The position numbers were made by a program, and so were the translations under genes. A DNA stretch of 64,000 nt from Hippasteria phrygiana (Eukaryota; Echinodermata; Asteroidea; Valvatida; Goniasteridae): NCBI GenBank assembly GCA_037893225.1, contig JAZGUH010000451.1, positions 1,568,001 to 1,632,000 of the forward strand, written 5' to 3'. The notes below the pieces were generated by a model. It searched no databases, was not told the origin of the DNA, and worked only from the letters and a program-made list of their open reading frames with translations. The first letter of the stretch is position 1, and each line of letters begins with the position of its first letter. This document shows positions 13,326 through 26,423 of this stretch, piece by piece.

Positions 13326-13793
13326 AACGTTAAGCAGTCACAATGCAGTAAACGGAAGAACGCACACAGAGTTCACGGGAAGAAATTTGTTGCGAGGTTT
13401 GAATTTTCTCGAAGAGTTCTCACGCTATGAAGCTGGCGATGGTCTCAAATTGTTGTGCTAGATCTAAGCTACCCATACGTGTGAACATTACTGGATTTGG
13501 TCAATATCCCATTCAAATATGAACAGGGAAAGGAGGGTCGTTCATCTGAAAATGTGGCAAACGTTAAGCAGTCACAATGCAGTAAACGGAAGAACGCACA
13601 CAGAGTTCACCGGAAGAAATTTGTTGCGAGGTTTGAATTTTCTCGAAGAGTTCTCACGCTATGAAGCTGGCGATGGTCTCAAATTGTTGTGCTAGATCTA
13701 AGCTACCCATACGTGTGAACATTACTGGATTTGGTCAATATCCCATTCAAATATGAACAGGGAAAGGAGGGTCGTTCATCTGAAAATGTGGCA
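13326..13793 (+). repeat. First W-class monomers, a monomer-level tandem pair
   Basis: Two adjacent monomers share C96, A103, C161, the CAAATATG tail and a private T132 (TTGTGCTAG) that other W monomers lack. They differ in the head: G52 in the first, C52 in the second. The private shared base indicates a one-monomer duplication with exchange upstream of position 96. W monomers are frequent from here to the end of the window and absent to the left. Confidence 0.85.
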
Positions 13794-15430
13794 AACGTTA
13801 AGCAGTCACAATGCAGTAAACGGAAGAACGCACACAGAGTTCACCGGAAGAAATTTGTTGCGAGGTTTGAATTTTCTCGAAGAGTTCTAACGCTGTGAAG
13901 CTGGCGATGGTCTCAAATTGTTGCCCTAGATCTAAGCTACCAATACGTGTGAAAATTGCTAGATTTGGTCAATATCCCAATAAATTATGAACAGGGAAAG
14001 GAGGGGCGTTCATCTGAAAATTTGGCAAACGTTAAGCAGCCACAATGCAGTAAACGGGAGAACGCACACAGAGTTCACGGGAAGAAATTTGTTGCGAGGT
14101 TTGAATTTTCTCGAAGAGTTCTAACGCTGTGAAGCTGGCGATAGTCTCAAATTGTTGCGCTAGATCTAAGCTACCAATACGTTTGAAAATTGCTGGATTT
14201 GGTCAATATCCCAATAAATTATGAACAGGGAAAGGAGGGGCGTTCATCTGAAAATTTGGCAAACGTTAAGCAGTCACAATGCAGTAAACGGGAGAACGCA
14301 CAAAGAGTTCACAGGAAAAAAATGTTGCGAGGTTTGAATTTTCTCGAAGAGTTCTAACGCTGTGAAGCTGGCGATGGTCTCAAATTGTTGCGCTAGATCT
14401 AAGCTACCCATACGTGTGAAAATTACTGGATTTGGTGAATATCCCATTCAATTATGAACAGGGAAAGGAGGGGCGTTCATCTGAAAATGTGGCAAACGTT
14501 AAGCAATCACAATGCAGTAAACGGAAGAACGCACACAGAGTTCACCGGAAGAAATTTGTTGCGAGGTTTGAATTTTCTCGAAGAGTTCTAACGCTGTGAA
14601 GCTGGCGATGGTCTCAAATTGTTGCGCTAGATCTAAGCTACCAATACGTGTGAAAATTGCTAGATTTGGTCAATATCCCAATAAATTATGAACAGGGAAA
14701 GGAGGGGCGTTCATCTGAAAATGTGGCAAACGTTAAGCAGTCACAATGCAGTAAACGGAAGAACGCACACAGAGTTCACGGAAAAAAATTTGTTGCGAGG
14801 TTTGAATTTTCTCGAAGAGTTCTAACGCTGTGAAGCTGGCGATGGTCTGAAATTGTTGCGCTATATCTAAGCTACCCATACGTGTGAAAATTGCTGGATT
14901 TGGTCAATATCCTATTAAATTATGAACAGGGAAAGGAGGGGCGTTCATCTGAAAATTTGGCAAACGTTAAGCAGCCACAATGCAGTAAACGGGAGAACGC
15001 ACACAGAGTTCACTGGAAGAAATTTGTTGCGAGGTTTGAATTTTCTCGAAGAGTTCTAACGCTGTGAAGCTGGCGATAGTCTCAAATTGTTGCGCTAGAT
15101 CTAAGCTACCCATACGTGTGAAAATTGCTGGATTTGGTCAATATCCCAATAAATTATGAGCAGGGAAAGGAGGGGCGTTCATCTGAAAATTTGGCAAACG
15201 TTAAGCAGTCACAATGCAGTAAACGGAAGAACGCACACAGAGTTCACGGAACAAAATTTGTTGCGAGGTTTGAATTTTCTCGAAGAGTTCTAACGCTGTG
15301 AAGCTGGCGATGGTCTCAAATTGTTGCGCTAGATCTAAGCTACCCATACGTGTAAAAATTACTGGATTTGTTCAATATACCATTCAATTATGAACAGGGA
15401 AAGGAGGGGCATTTATCTGAAAATTTGGCA

Positions 15431-15664
15431 AACGTTAAGCAGTCACAATGCAGTAAAAGGGAGAACACACACAGAGTTCATGGGAAACAAATTGTTGCGA
15501 GGTTTGAATTTTCTCGAAGAGTTCTCACGCTATGAAGCTGGCGATGGTCTGAAATTGTTGCGCTAGATCTAAGCTACCCATACGTGTGAAAATTACTGGA
15601 TTTGGTGAATATTTCATTCAATTATGAACAGGGAAAGGAGGGTCGTTCATCTGAAAATGTGGCA
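15431..15664 (+). repeat. Divergent D-class monomer, copy 1
   Basis: The head reads AGTAAAAGGGAGAACAC, then TTCATGGGAAACAAATTG, where other monomers have AGTAAACGG and TTCACNGGAAG. The second half of the preceding monomer (from 15,351) is also divergent, with TGTAAAAATT, TTTGTTCAATATACC and GGGCATTTATC. It also has C96/A103 as in W and G121 as in P. It may be a relic of an older sequence variant that has escaped homogenisation. Confidence 0.85.
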
Positions 15665-16908
15665 AACGTTAAGCAGTCACAATGCAGTAAACGGAAGAAC
15701 GCACACAGAGTTCACCGGAAGAAATTTGTTGCGAGGTTTGAATTTTCTCGAAGAGTTCTAACGCTGTGAAGCTGGCGATGGTCTCAAATTGTTGCGCTAG
15801 ATCTAAGCTACCCATACGTGTGAAAATTACTGGATTTGGTGAATATCCCATTCAATTATGAACAGGGAAAGGAGGGGCGTTTATCTGAAAATGTGGCAAA
15901 CGTTAAGCAATCACAATGCAGTAAACGGAAGAACGCACACAGAGTTCACGGGAAGAAATGTGTTGCGAGGTTTGAATTTTCTCGAAGAGTTCTAACGCTG
16001 TGAAGCTGGCGATGGTCTCAAATTGTTGCGCTAGATCTAAGCTACCAATACGTGTGAAAATTGCTAGATTTGGTCAATATCCCAATAAATTATGAACAGG
16101 GAAAGGAGGGGCGTTCATCTGAAAAATTGGCAAACGTTAAGCAGTCACAATGCAGTAAACGGGAGAACGCACAAAGAGTTCACAGGAAAAAAATGTTGCG
16201 AGGTTTGAATTTTCTCGAAGAGTTCTAACGCTGTGAAGCTGGCGATGGTCTCAAATTGTTGCGCTAGATCTAAGCTACCCATACGTGTGAAAATTACTGG
16301 ATTTGGTGAATATTTCATTCAATTATGAACAGGGAAAGGAGGGGCGTTCATCTGAAAATGTGGCAAACGTTAAGCAGTCACAATGCAGTAAACGGAAGAA
16401 CGCACACAGAGTTCACCGGAAGAAATTTGTTGCGAGGTTTGAATTTTCTCGAAGAGTTCTAACGCTGTGAAGCTGGCGATGGTCTCAAATTGTTGCCCTA
16501 GATCTAAGCTACCCATACGTGTGAAAATTGCTAGATTTGGTCAATATCCCAATAAATTATGAACAGGGAAAGGAGGGGCGTTCATCTGAAAATGTGGCAA
16601 ACGTTAAGCAGTCACAATGCAGTAAACGGAAGAACGCACACAGAGTTCACGGAAAAAAATTTGTTGCGAGGTTTGAATTTTCTCGAAGAGTTCTAACGCT
16701 GTGAAGCTGGCGATGGTCTCAAATTGTTGCGCTAGATCTAAGCTACCCATACGTGTGAAAATTACTGGATTTGGTGAATATTTCATTCAATTATGAACAG
16801 GGAAAGGAGGGGCGTTCATCTGAAAATGTGGCAAACGTTAAGCAGTCACAATGCAGTAAACGGAAGAACGCACACAGAGTTCACCGGAAGAAATTTGTTG
16901 CGAGGTTT

Positions 16909-16921
16909 GAATTTCCTCGAA
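16909..16921 (+). promoter_or_regulatory. Broken HSE-like motif (second unit TTC to TCC)
   Basis: T to C at 16,915 changes the central TTC to TCC in an S-class monomer of the irregular domain. It is the only such change I saw at this position. Confidence 0.6.
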
Positions 16922-17535
16922 GAGTTCTAACGCTGTGAAGCTGGCGATGGTCTCAAATTGTTGCGCTAGATCTAAGCTACCCATACGTGTGAAAATTACT
17001 GGATTTGGTGAATATCCCATTCAATTATGAACAGGGAAAGGAGGGGCGTTCATCTGAAAATTTGGCAAACGTTAAGCAGTCACAATGCAGTAAACGGAAG
17101 AACGCACACAGAGTTCACCGGAAGAAATTTGTTGCGAGGTTTGAATTTTCTCGAAGAGTTCTAACGCTGTGAAGCTGGCGATGGTCTCAAATTGTTGCCC
17201 TAGATCTAAGCTACCCATACGTGTGAAAATTGCTAGATTTGGTCAATATCCCAATAAATTATGAACAGGGAAAGGAGGGGCGTTCATCTGAAAATGTGGC
17301 AAACGTTAAGCAGTCACAATGCAGTAAACGGAAGAACGCACACAGAGTTCACGGAAAAAAATTTGTTGCGAGGTTTGAATTTTCTCGAAGAGTTCTAACG
17401 CTGTGAAGCTGGCGATGGTCTCAAATTGTTGCGCTAGATCTAAGCTACCCATACGTGTAAAAATTACTGGATTTGTTCAATATACCATTCAATTATGAAC
17501 AGGGAAAGGAGGGGCGTTTATCTGAAAATTTGGCA

Positions 17536-17769
17536 AACGTTAAGCAGTCACAATGCAGTAAAAGGGAGAACACACACAGAGTTCATGGGAAACAAATTGT
17601 TGCGAGGTTTGAATTTTCTCGAAGAGTTCTCACGCTATGAAGCTGGCGATGGTCTGAAATTGTTGCGCTAGATCTAAGCTACCCATACGTGTGAAAATTG
17701 CTGGATTTGGTCAATATCCCAATAAATTATGAACAGGGAAAGGAGGGGCGTTCATCTGAAAATTTGGCA
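17536..17769 (+). repeat. Divergent D-class monomer, copy 2
   Basis: This matches 15,431-15,591 at offset 2,105 (nine monomers minus one base), including the divergent half-monomer before it. One difference is GGGCGTTTATC here versus GGGCATTTATC in copy 1. After 17,696 it changes to a GCTGG, CCCAATAAATT tail, whereas copy 1 continues with ACTGG, TTTCATTC, so the end of the shared segment lies near monomer position 161-165. Confidence 0.85.
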
Positions 17770-18449
17770 AACGTTAAGCAGTCACAATGCAGTAAACGGG
17801 AGAACGCACAAAGAGTTCACAGGAAAAAAATGTTGCGAGGTTTGAATTTTCTCGAAGAGTTCTAACGCTGTGAAGCTGGCGATGGTCTCAAATTGTTGCG
17901 CTAGATCTAAGCTACCCATACGTGTGAAAATTACTGGATTTGGTGAATATTTCATTCAATTATGAACAGGGAAAGGAGGGTCGTTCATCTGAAAATGTGG
18001 CAAACGTTAAGCAGTCACAATGCAGTAAACGGAAGAACGCACACAGAGTTCACCGGAAGAAATTTGTTGCGAGGTTTGAATTTTCTCGAAGAGTTCTAAC
18101 GCTGTGAAGCTGGCGATGGTCTCAAATTGTTGCGCTAGATCTAAGCTACCCATACGTGTGAAAATTACTGGATTTGGTGAATATCCCATTCAATTATGAA
18201 CAGGGAAAGGAGGGGCGTTCATCTGAAAATGTGGCAAACGTTAAGCAATCACAATGCAGTAAACGGAAGAACGCACACAGAGTTCACGGGAAGAAATTTG
18301 TTGCGAGGTTTGAATTTTCTCGAAGAGTTCTAACGCTGTGAAGCTGGCGATGGTCTCAAATTGTTGCGCTAGATCTAAGCTACCAATACGTGTGAAAATT
18401 GCTAGATTTGGTCAATATCCCAATAAATTATGAACAGGGAAAGGAGGGG

Positions 18450-20788
18450 CGTTCATCTGAAAATGTGGCAAACGTTAAGCAGTCACAATGCAGTAAACGG
18501 GAGAACGCACACAGAGTTCACAGGAAGAAATTTGTTGCGAGGTTTGAATTTTCTCGAAGAGTTCTAACGCTGTGAAGCTGGCGATGGTCTCAAATTGTTG
18601 CGCTAGATCTAAGCTACCCATACGTGTGAAAATTGCTGGATTTGGTCAATATCCCAATAAATTATGAACAGGGAAAGGAGGGGCGTTCATCTGAAAAGTT
18701 GGCAAACGTTAAGCAGTCACAATGCAGTAAACGTGAGAACGCACAAAGAGTTCACAGGAAAAAAATGTTGCGAGGTTTGAATTTTCTCGAAGAGTTCTAA
18801 CGCTGTGAAGCTGGCGATGGTCTCAAATTGTTGCGCTAGATCTAAGCTACCCATACGTGTGAAAATTACTGGATTTGGTGAATATTTCATTCAATTATGA
18901 ACAGGGAAAGGAGGGTCGTTCATCTGAAAATGTGGCAAACGTTAAGCAGTCACAATGCAGTAAACGGAAGAACGCACACAGAGTTCACGGGAAGAAATTT
19001 GTTGCGAGGTTTGAATTTTCTCGAAGAGTTCTAACGCTGTGAAGCTCGCGATGGTCTCAAATTGTTGCGCTAGATCTAAGCTACCAATACGTGTGAAAAT
19101 TGCTAGATTTGGTCAATATCCCAATAAATTATGAACAGGGAAAGGAGGGGCGTTCATCTGAAAATGTGGCAAACGTTAAGCAGTCACAATGCAGTAAACG
19201 GGAGAACGCACACAGAGTTCACAGGAAGAAATTTGTTGCGAGGTTTGAATTTTCTCGAAGAGTTCTAACGCTGTGAAGCTGGCGATGGTCTCAAATTGTT
19301 GCGCTAGATCTAAGCTACCCATACGTGTGAAAATTGCTGGATTTGGTGAATATCCCATTCAATTATGAACAGGGAAAGGAGGGGCGTTCATCTGAAAATG
19401 TGGCAAACGTTAAGCAGTCACAATGCAGTAAACGGAAGAACGCACACAGAGTTCACGGGAAGAAATTTGTTGCGAGGTTTGAATTTTCTCGAAGAGTTCT
19501 CACGCTATGAAGCTGGCGATGGTCTCAAATTGTTGCGCTAGATCTAAGCTACCCATACGTGTGAAAATTACTGGATTTGGTGAATATTTCATTCAATTAT
19601 GAACAGGGAAAGGAGGGTCGTTCATCTGAAAATGTGGCAAACGTTAAGCAGTCACAATGCAGTAAACGGAAGAACGCACACAGAGTTCACCGGAAGAAAT
19701 TTGTTGCGAGGTTTGAATTTTCTCGAAGAGTTCTAACGCTGTGAAGCTGGCGATGGTCTCAAATTGTTGCGCTAGATCTAAGCTACCCATACGTGTGAAA
19801 ATTGCTAGATTTGGTCAATATCCCAATAAATTATGAACAGGGAAAGGAGGGGCGTTCATCTGAAAATGTGGCAAACGTTAAGCAGTCACAATGCAGTAAA
19901 CGGGAGAACGCACACAGAGTTCACAGGAAGAAATTTGTTGCGAGGTTTGAATTTTCTCGAAGAGTTCTAACGCTGTGAAGCTGGCGATGGTCTCAAATTG
20001 TTGCGCTAGATCTAAGCTACCCATACGTGTGAAAATTACTGGATTTGGTGAATATCCCATTCAATTATGTACAGGGAAAGGAGGGGCGTTCATCTGAAAA
20101 TGTGGCAAACGTTAAGCAATCACAATGCAGTAAACGGAAGAACGCACACAGAGTTCACCGGAAGAAATTTGTTGCGAGGTTTGAATTTTCTCGAAGAGTT
20201 CTAACGCTGTGAAGCTGGCGATGGTCTCAAATTGTTGCGCTAGATCTAAGCTACCAATACGTGTGAAAATTGCTAGATTTGGTCAATATCCCAATAAATT
20301 ATGAACAGGGAAAGGAGGGGCGTTCATCTGAAAATGTGGCAAACGTTAAGCAGTCACAATGCAGTAAACGGAAGAACGCACACAGAGTTCACGGGAAGAA
20401 ATTTGTTGCGAGGTTTGAATTTTCTCGAAGAGTTCTCACGCTATGAAGCTGGCGATGGTCTCAAATTGTTGCGCTAGATCTAAGCTACCCATACGTGTGA
20501 ACATTACTGGATTTGGTCAATATCCCATTCAAATATGAACAGGGAAAGGAGGGTCGTTCATCTGAAAATGTGGCAAACGTTAAGCAGTCACAATGCAGTA
20601 AACGGAAGAACGCACACAGAGTTCACAGGAAGAAATTTGTTGCGAGGTTTGAATTTTCTCGAAGAGTTCTAACGCTGTGAAGCTGGCGATGGTCTCAAAT
20701 TGTTGCGCTAGATCTAAGCTACCCATAGGTGTGAAAATTACTGGATTTGGTGAATATTTCATTCAATTATGAACAGGGAAAGGAGGGT
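18450..20788 (+). repeat. 2,339-bp decamer HOR, copy 1
   Basis: Bases 18,450-20,839 equal 20,789-23,178 at offset 2,339 (ten monomers, one of them the 233-bp R monomer at 18,705). Private markers shared by both copies are GAAAAGTTGG near 18,693, AACGTGAGAAC near 18,732, GCTCGCGATGG near 19,047, ATTATGTACAG near 20,066 and CCATAGGTG near 20,725. I found no difference between the copies by eye, which suggests a very recent duplication or an assembly duplication. Confidence 0.93.
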
Positions 20789-23127
20789 CGTTCATCTGAA
20801 AATGTGGCAAACGTTAAGCAGTCACAATGCAGTAAACGGGAGAACGCACACAGAGTTCACAGGAAGAAATTTGTTGCGAGGTTTGAATTTTCTCGAAGAG
20901 TTCTAACGCTGTGAAGCTGGCGATGGTCTCAAATTGTTGCGCTAGATCTAAGCTACCCATACGTGTGAAAATTGCTGGATTTGGTCAATATCCCAATAAA
21001 TTATGAACAGGGAAAGGAGGGGCGTTCATCTGAAAAGTTGGCAAACGTTAAGCAGTCACAATGCAGTAAACGTGAGAACGCACAAAGAGTTCACAGGAAA
21101 AAAATGTTGCGAGGTTTGAATTTTCTCGAAGAGTTCTAACGCTGTGAAGCTGGCGATGGTCTCAAATTGTTGCGCTAGATCTAAGCTACCCATACGTGTG
21201 AAAATTACTGGATTTGGTGAATATTTCATTCAATTATGAACAGGGAAAGGAGGGTCGTTCATCTGAAAATGTGGCAAACGTTAAGCAGTCACAATGCAGT
21301 AAACGGAAGAACGCACACAGAGTTCACGGGAAGAAATTTGTTGCGAGGTTTGAATTTTCTCGAAGAGTTCTAACGCTGTGAAGCTCGCGATGGTCTCAAA
21401 TTGTTGCGCTAGATCTAAGCTACCAATACGTGTGAAAATTGCTAGATTTGGTCAATATCCCAATAAATTATGAACAGGGAAAGGAGGGGCGTTCATCTGA
21501 AAATGTGGCAAACGTTAAGCAGTCACAATGCAGTAAACGGGAGAACGCACACAGAGTTCACAGGAAGAAATTTGTTGCGAGGTTTGAATTTTCTCGAAGA
21601 GTTCTAACGCTGTGAAGCTGGCGATGGTCTCAAATTGTTGCGCTAGATCTAAGCTACCCATACGTGTGAAAATTGCTGGATTTGGTGAATATCCCATTCA
21701 ATTATGAACAGGGAAAGGAGGGGCGTTCATCTGAAAATGTGGCAAACGTTAAGCAGTCACAATGCAGTAAACGGAAGAACGCACACAGAGTTCACGGGAA
21801 GAAATTTGTTGCGAGGTTTGAATTTTCTCGAAGAGTTCTCACGCTATGAAGCTGGCGATGGTCTCAAATTGTTGCGCTAGATCTAAGCTACCCATACGTG
21901 TGAAAATTACTGGATTTGGTGAATATTTCATTCAATTATGAACAGGGAAAGGAGGGTCGTTCATCTGAAAATGTGGCAAACGTTAAGCAGTCACAATGCA
22001 GTAAACGGAAGAACGCACACAGAGTTCACCGGAAGAAATTTGTTGCGAGGTTTGAATTTTCTCGAAGAGTTCTAACGCTGTGAAGCTGGCGATGGTCTCA
22101 AATTGTTGCGCTAGATCTAAGCTACCCATACGTGTGAAAATTGCTAGATTTGGTCAATATCCCAATAAATTATGAACAGGGAAAGGAGGGGCGTTCATCT
22201 GAAAATGTGGCAAACGTTAAGCAGTCACAATGCAGTAAACGGGAGAACGCACACAGAGTTCACAGGAAGAAATTTGTTGCGAGGTTTGAATTTTCTCGAA
22301 GAGTTCTAACGCTGTGAAGCTGGCGATGGTCTCAAATTGTTGCGCTAGATCTAAGCTACCCATACGTGTGAAAATTACTGGATTTGGTGAATATCCCATT
22401 CAATTATGTACAGGGAAAGGAGGGGCGTTCATCTGAAAATGTGGCAAACGTTAAGCAATCACAATGCAGTAAACGGAAGAACGCACACAGAGTTCACCGG
22501 AAGAAATTTGTTGCGAGGTTTGAATTTTCTCGAAGAGTTCTAACGCTGTGAAGCTGGCGATGGTCTCAAATTGTTGCGCTAGATCTAAGCTACCAATACG
22601 TGTGAAAATTGCTAGATTTGGTCAATATCCCAATAAATTATGAACAGGGAAAGGAGGGGCGTTCATCTGAAAATGTGGCAAACGTTAAGCAGTCACAATG
22701 CAGTAAACGGAAGAACGCACACAGAGTTCACGGGAAGAAATTTGTTGCGAGGTTTGAATTTTCTCGAAGAGTTCTCACGCTATGAAGCTGGCGATGGTCT
22801 CAAATTGTTGCGCTAGATCTAAGCTACCCATACGTGTGAACATTACTGGATTTGGTCAATATCCCATTCAAATATGAACAGGGAAAGGAGGGTCGTTCAT
22901 CTGAAAATGTGGCAAACGTTAAGCAGTCACAATGCAGTAAACGGAAGAACGCACACAGAGTTCACAGGAAGAAATTTGTTGCGAGGTTTGAATTTTCTCG
23001 AAGAGTTCTAACGCTGTGAAGCTGGCGATGGTCTCAAATTGTTGCGCTAGATCTAAGCTACCCATAGGTGTGAAAATTACTGGATTTGGTGAATATTTCA
23101 TTCAATTATGAACAGGGAAAGGAGGGT
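20789..23127 (+). repeat. 2,339-bp decamer HOR, copy 2
   Basis: This is the tandem second copy. The crossover lies in 20,789-20,839: the left side carries the AGGGTCG of a K tail, and the right side follows the G31/A52 monomer that opens the unit. The interval spans monomer position 212 through position 29 of the next monomer. Confidence 0.93.
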
Positions 23128-26100
23128 CGTTCATCTGAAAATGTGGCAAACGTTAAGCAGTCACAATGCAGTAAACGGAAGAACGCACACAGAGTTCACA
23201 GGAAGAAATTTGTTGCGAGGTTTGAATTTTCTCGAAGAGTTCTAACGCTGTGAAGCTGGCGATGGTCTCAAATTGTTGCGCTAGATCTAAGCTACCCATA
23301 CGTGTGAAAATTACTGGATTTGGTGAATATCCCATTCAATTATGAACAGGGAAAGGAGGGGCGTTCATCTGAAAATGTGGCAAACGTTAAGCAATAACAA
23401 TGCAGTAAACGGAAGAACGCACACAGAGTTCACCGGAAGAAATTTGTTGCGAGGTTTGAATTTTCTCGAAGAGTTCTAACGCTGTGAAGCTGGCGATGGT
23501 CTCAAATTGTTGCGCTAGATCTAAGCTACCAATACGTGTGAAAATTGCTAGATTTGGTCAATATCCCAATAAATTATGAACAGGGAAAGGAGGGGCGTTC
23601 ATCTGAAAATGTGGCAAACGTTAAGCAGTCACAATGCAGTAAACGGGAGAACGCACACAGAGTTCACAGGAAGAAATTTGTTGCGAGGTTTGAATTTTCT
23701 CGAAGAGTTCTAACGCTGTGAAGCTGGCGATGGTCTCAAATTGTTGCGCTAGATCTAAGCTACCCATACGTGTGAAAATTACTGGATTTGGTCAATATCC
23801 CATTCAATTATGAACAGGGAAAGGAGGGGCGTTCATCTGAAAATGTGGCAAACGTTAAGCAGTCACAATGCAGTAAACGGAAGAACGCACACAGAGTTCA
23901 CGGGAAGAAATTTGTTGCGAGGTTTGAATTTTCTCGAAGAGTTCTCACGCTATGAAGCTGGCGATGGTCTCAAATTGTTGCGCTAGATCTAAGCTACCCA
24001 TACGTGTGAACATTACCGGATTTGGTCAATATCCCATTCAAATATGAACAGGGAAAGGAGGGTCGTTCATCTGAAAATGTGGCAAACGTTAAGCAGTCAC
24101 AATGCAGTAAACGGAAGAACGCACACAGAGTTCACAGGAAGAAATTTGTTGCGAGGTTTGAATTTTCTCGAAGAGTTCTAACGCTGTGAAGCTGGCGATG
24201 GTCTCAAATTGTTGCGCTAGATCTAAGCTACCCATACGTGTGAAAATTACTGGATTTGGTGAATATTTCATTCAATTATGAACAGGGAAAGGAGGGGCGT
24301 TCATCTGAAAATGTGGCAAACGTTAAGCAGTCACAATGCAGTAAACGGAAGAACGCACACAGAGTTCACGGGAAGAAATTTGTTGCGAGGTTTGAATTTT
24401 CTCGAAGAGTTCTAACGCTGTGAAGCTGGCGATAGTCTCAAATTGTTGCGCTAGATCTAAGCTACCAATACGTGTGAAAATTGCTGGATTTGGTCAATAT
24501 CCCAATAAATTATGAACAGGGAAAGGAGGGGCGTTCATCTGAAAATGTGGCAAACGTTAAGCAGTCACAATGCAGTAAACGGGAGAACGCACACAGAGTT
24601 CACAGGAAGAAATTTGTTGCGAGGTTTGAATTTTCTCGAAGAGTTCTAACGCTGTGAAGCTGGCGATGGTCTCAAATTGTTGCGCTAGATCTAAGCTACC
24701 CATACGTGTGAAAATTGCTGGATTTGGTGAATATCCCATTCAATTATGAACAGGGAAAGGAGGGGCGTTCATCTGAAAATGTGGCAAACGTTAAGCAGTC
24801 ACAATGCAGTAAACGGAAGAACGCACACAGAGTTCACGGGAAGAAATTTGTTGCGAGGTTTGAATTTTCTCGAAGAGTTCTCACGCTATGAAGCTGGCGA
24901 TGGTCTCAAATTGTTGCGCTAGATCTAAGCTACCCATACGTGTGAACATTACTGGATTTGGTCAATATCCCATTCAAATATGAACAGGGAAAGGAGGGTC
25001 GTTCATCTGAAAATGTGGCAAACGTTAAGCAGTCACAATGCAGTAAACGGAAGAACGCACACAGAGTTCACCGGAAGAAATTTGTTGCGAGGTTTGAATT
25101 TTCTCGAAGAGTTCTAACGCTGTGAAGCTGGCGATGGTCTCAAATTGTTGCCCTAGATCTAAGCTACCAATACGTGTGAAAATTGCTAGATTTGGTCAAT
25201 ATCCCAATAAATTATGAACAGGGAAAGGAGGGGCGTTCATCTGAAAATTTGGCAAACGTTAAGCAGCCACAATGCAGTAAACGGGAGAACGCACACAGAG
25301 TTCACAGGAAGAAATTTGTTGCGAGGTTTGAATTTTCTCGAAGAGTTCTAACGCTGTGAAGCTGGCGATAGTCTCAAATTGTTGCGCTAGATCTAAGCTA
25401 CCAATACGTGTGAAAATTGCTGGATTTGGTCAATATCCCAATAAATTATGAACAGGGAAAGGAGGGGCGTTCATCTGAAAATTTGGCAAACGTTAAGCAG
25501 TCACAATGCAGTAAACGGGAGAACGCACACAGAGTTCACAGGAAAAAAATGTTGCGAGGTTTGAATTTTCTCGAAGAGTTCTAACGCTGTGAAGCTGGCG
25601 ATGGTCTCAAATTGTTGCGCTAGATCTAAGCTACCCATACGTGTGAAAATTACTGGATTTGGTGAATATTTCATTCAATTATGAACAGGGAAAGGAGGGT
25701 CGTTCATCTGAAAATGTGGCAAACGTTAAGCAGTCACAATGCAGTAAACGGAAGAACGCACACAGAGTTCACAGGAAGAAATTTGTTGCGAGGTTTGAAT
25801 TTTCTCGAAGAGTTCTAACGCTGTGAAGCTGGCGATGGTCTCAAATTGTTGCGCTAGATCTAAGCTACCCATACGTGTGAAAATTACTGGATTTGGTGAA
25901 TATCCCATTCAATTATGTACAGGGAAAGGAGGGGCGTTCATCTGAAAATGTGGCAAACGTTAAGCAATCACAATGCAGTAAACGGAAGAACGCACACAGA
26001 GTTCACCGGAAGAAATTTGTTGCGAGGTTTGAATTTTCTCGAAGAGTTCTAACGCTGTGAAGCTGGCGATGGTCTCAAATTGTTGCGCTAGATCTAAGCT

Positions 26101-26241
26101 ACCAATACGTGTGAAAATTGCTAGATTTGGTCAATATCCCAATAAATTATGAACAGGGAAAGGAGGGGCGTTCATCTGAAAATGTGGCAAACGTTAAGCA
26201 GTCACAATGCAGTAAACGGAAGAACGCACACAGAGTTCACG
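22967..26241 (+). repeat. 3,275-bp 14-mer HOR, copy A
   Basis: Bases 22,967-27,816 match 26,242-31,091 at offset 3,275 (14 monomers, one 233-bp R at 25,489). Markers repeated in each copy are CCATAGGTG, GCAATAACAATG, CATTACCGG and ATTATGTACAG. Several monomer blocks resemble the decamer to the left (W followed by a K monomer with CCATAGGTG), so the 14-mer was probably built from the same pool of monomers. Confidence 0.92.
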
Positions 26242-26423
26242 GGAAGAAATTTGTTGCGAGGTTTGAATTTTCTCGAAGAGTTCTAACGCTGTGAAGCTGG
26301 CGATGGTCTCAAATTGTTGCGCTAGATCTAAGCTACCCATAGGTGTGAAAATTACTGGATTTGGTGAATATTTCATTCAATTATGAACAGGGAAAGGAGG
26401 GTCGTTCATCTGAAAATGTGGCA
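26190..26423 (+). repeat. Hybrid W/K monomer at the 14-mer junction
   Basis: The head has the G52 of W, but position 96 is A and the rest, including CCATAGGTG and TTTCATTC, is the K monomer seen complete at 22,915. Compared with the decamer, one monomer has been lost by joining a W head to a K tail. The crossover is confined to 26,242-26,284 (monomer positions 53-95), the conserved core that holds the heat-shock-like motif. The same hybrid recurs at 29,465. Confidence 0.88.

Larger units (their letters stand above)
12814..18449 (+). repeat. Irregular satellite domain between HOR blocks
   Basis: No single period of more than one monomer covers this stretch. It mixes left-domain classes (P at 14,729, the last I see; Q at 14,963; R at 14,262, 16,133 and 17,770) with the first W monomers (13,326 and 13,560). 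It also contains the two most divergent monomers of the window (15,431 and 17,536). GAGCAGGG near 15,159 is shared with 431 and 10,249, so at least one monomer group was copied in from the left domain. No gene is visible. Confidence 0.85.
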
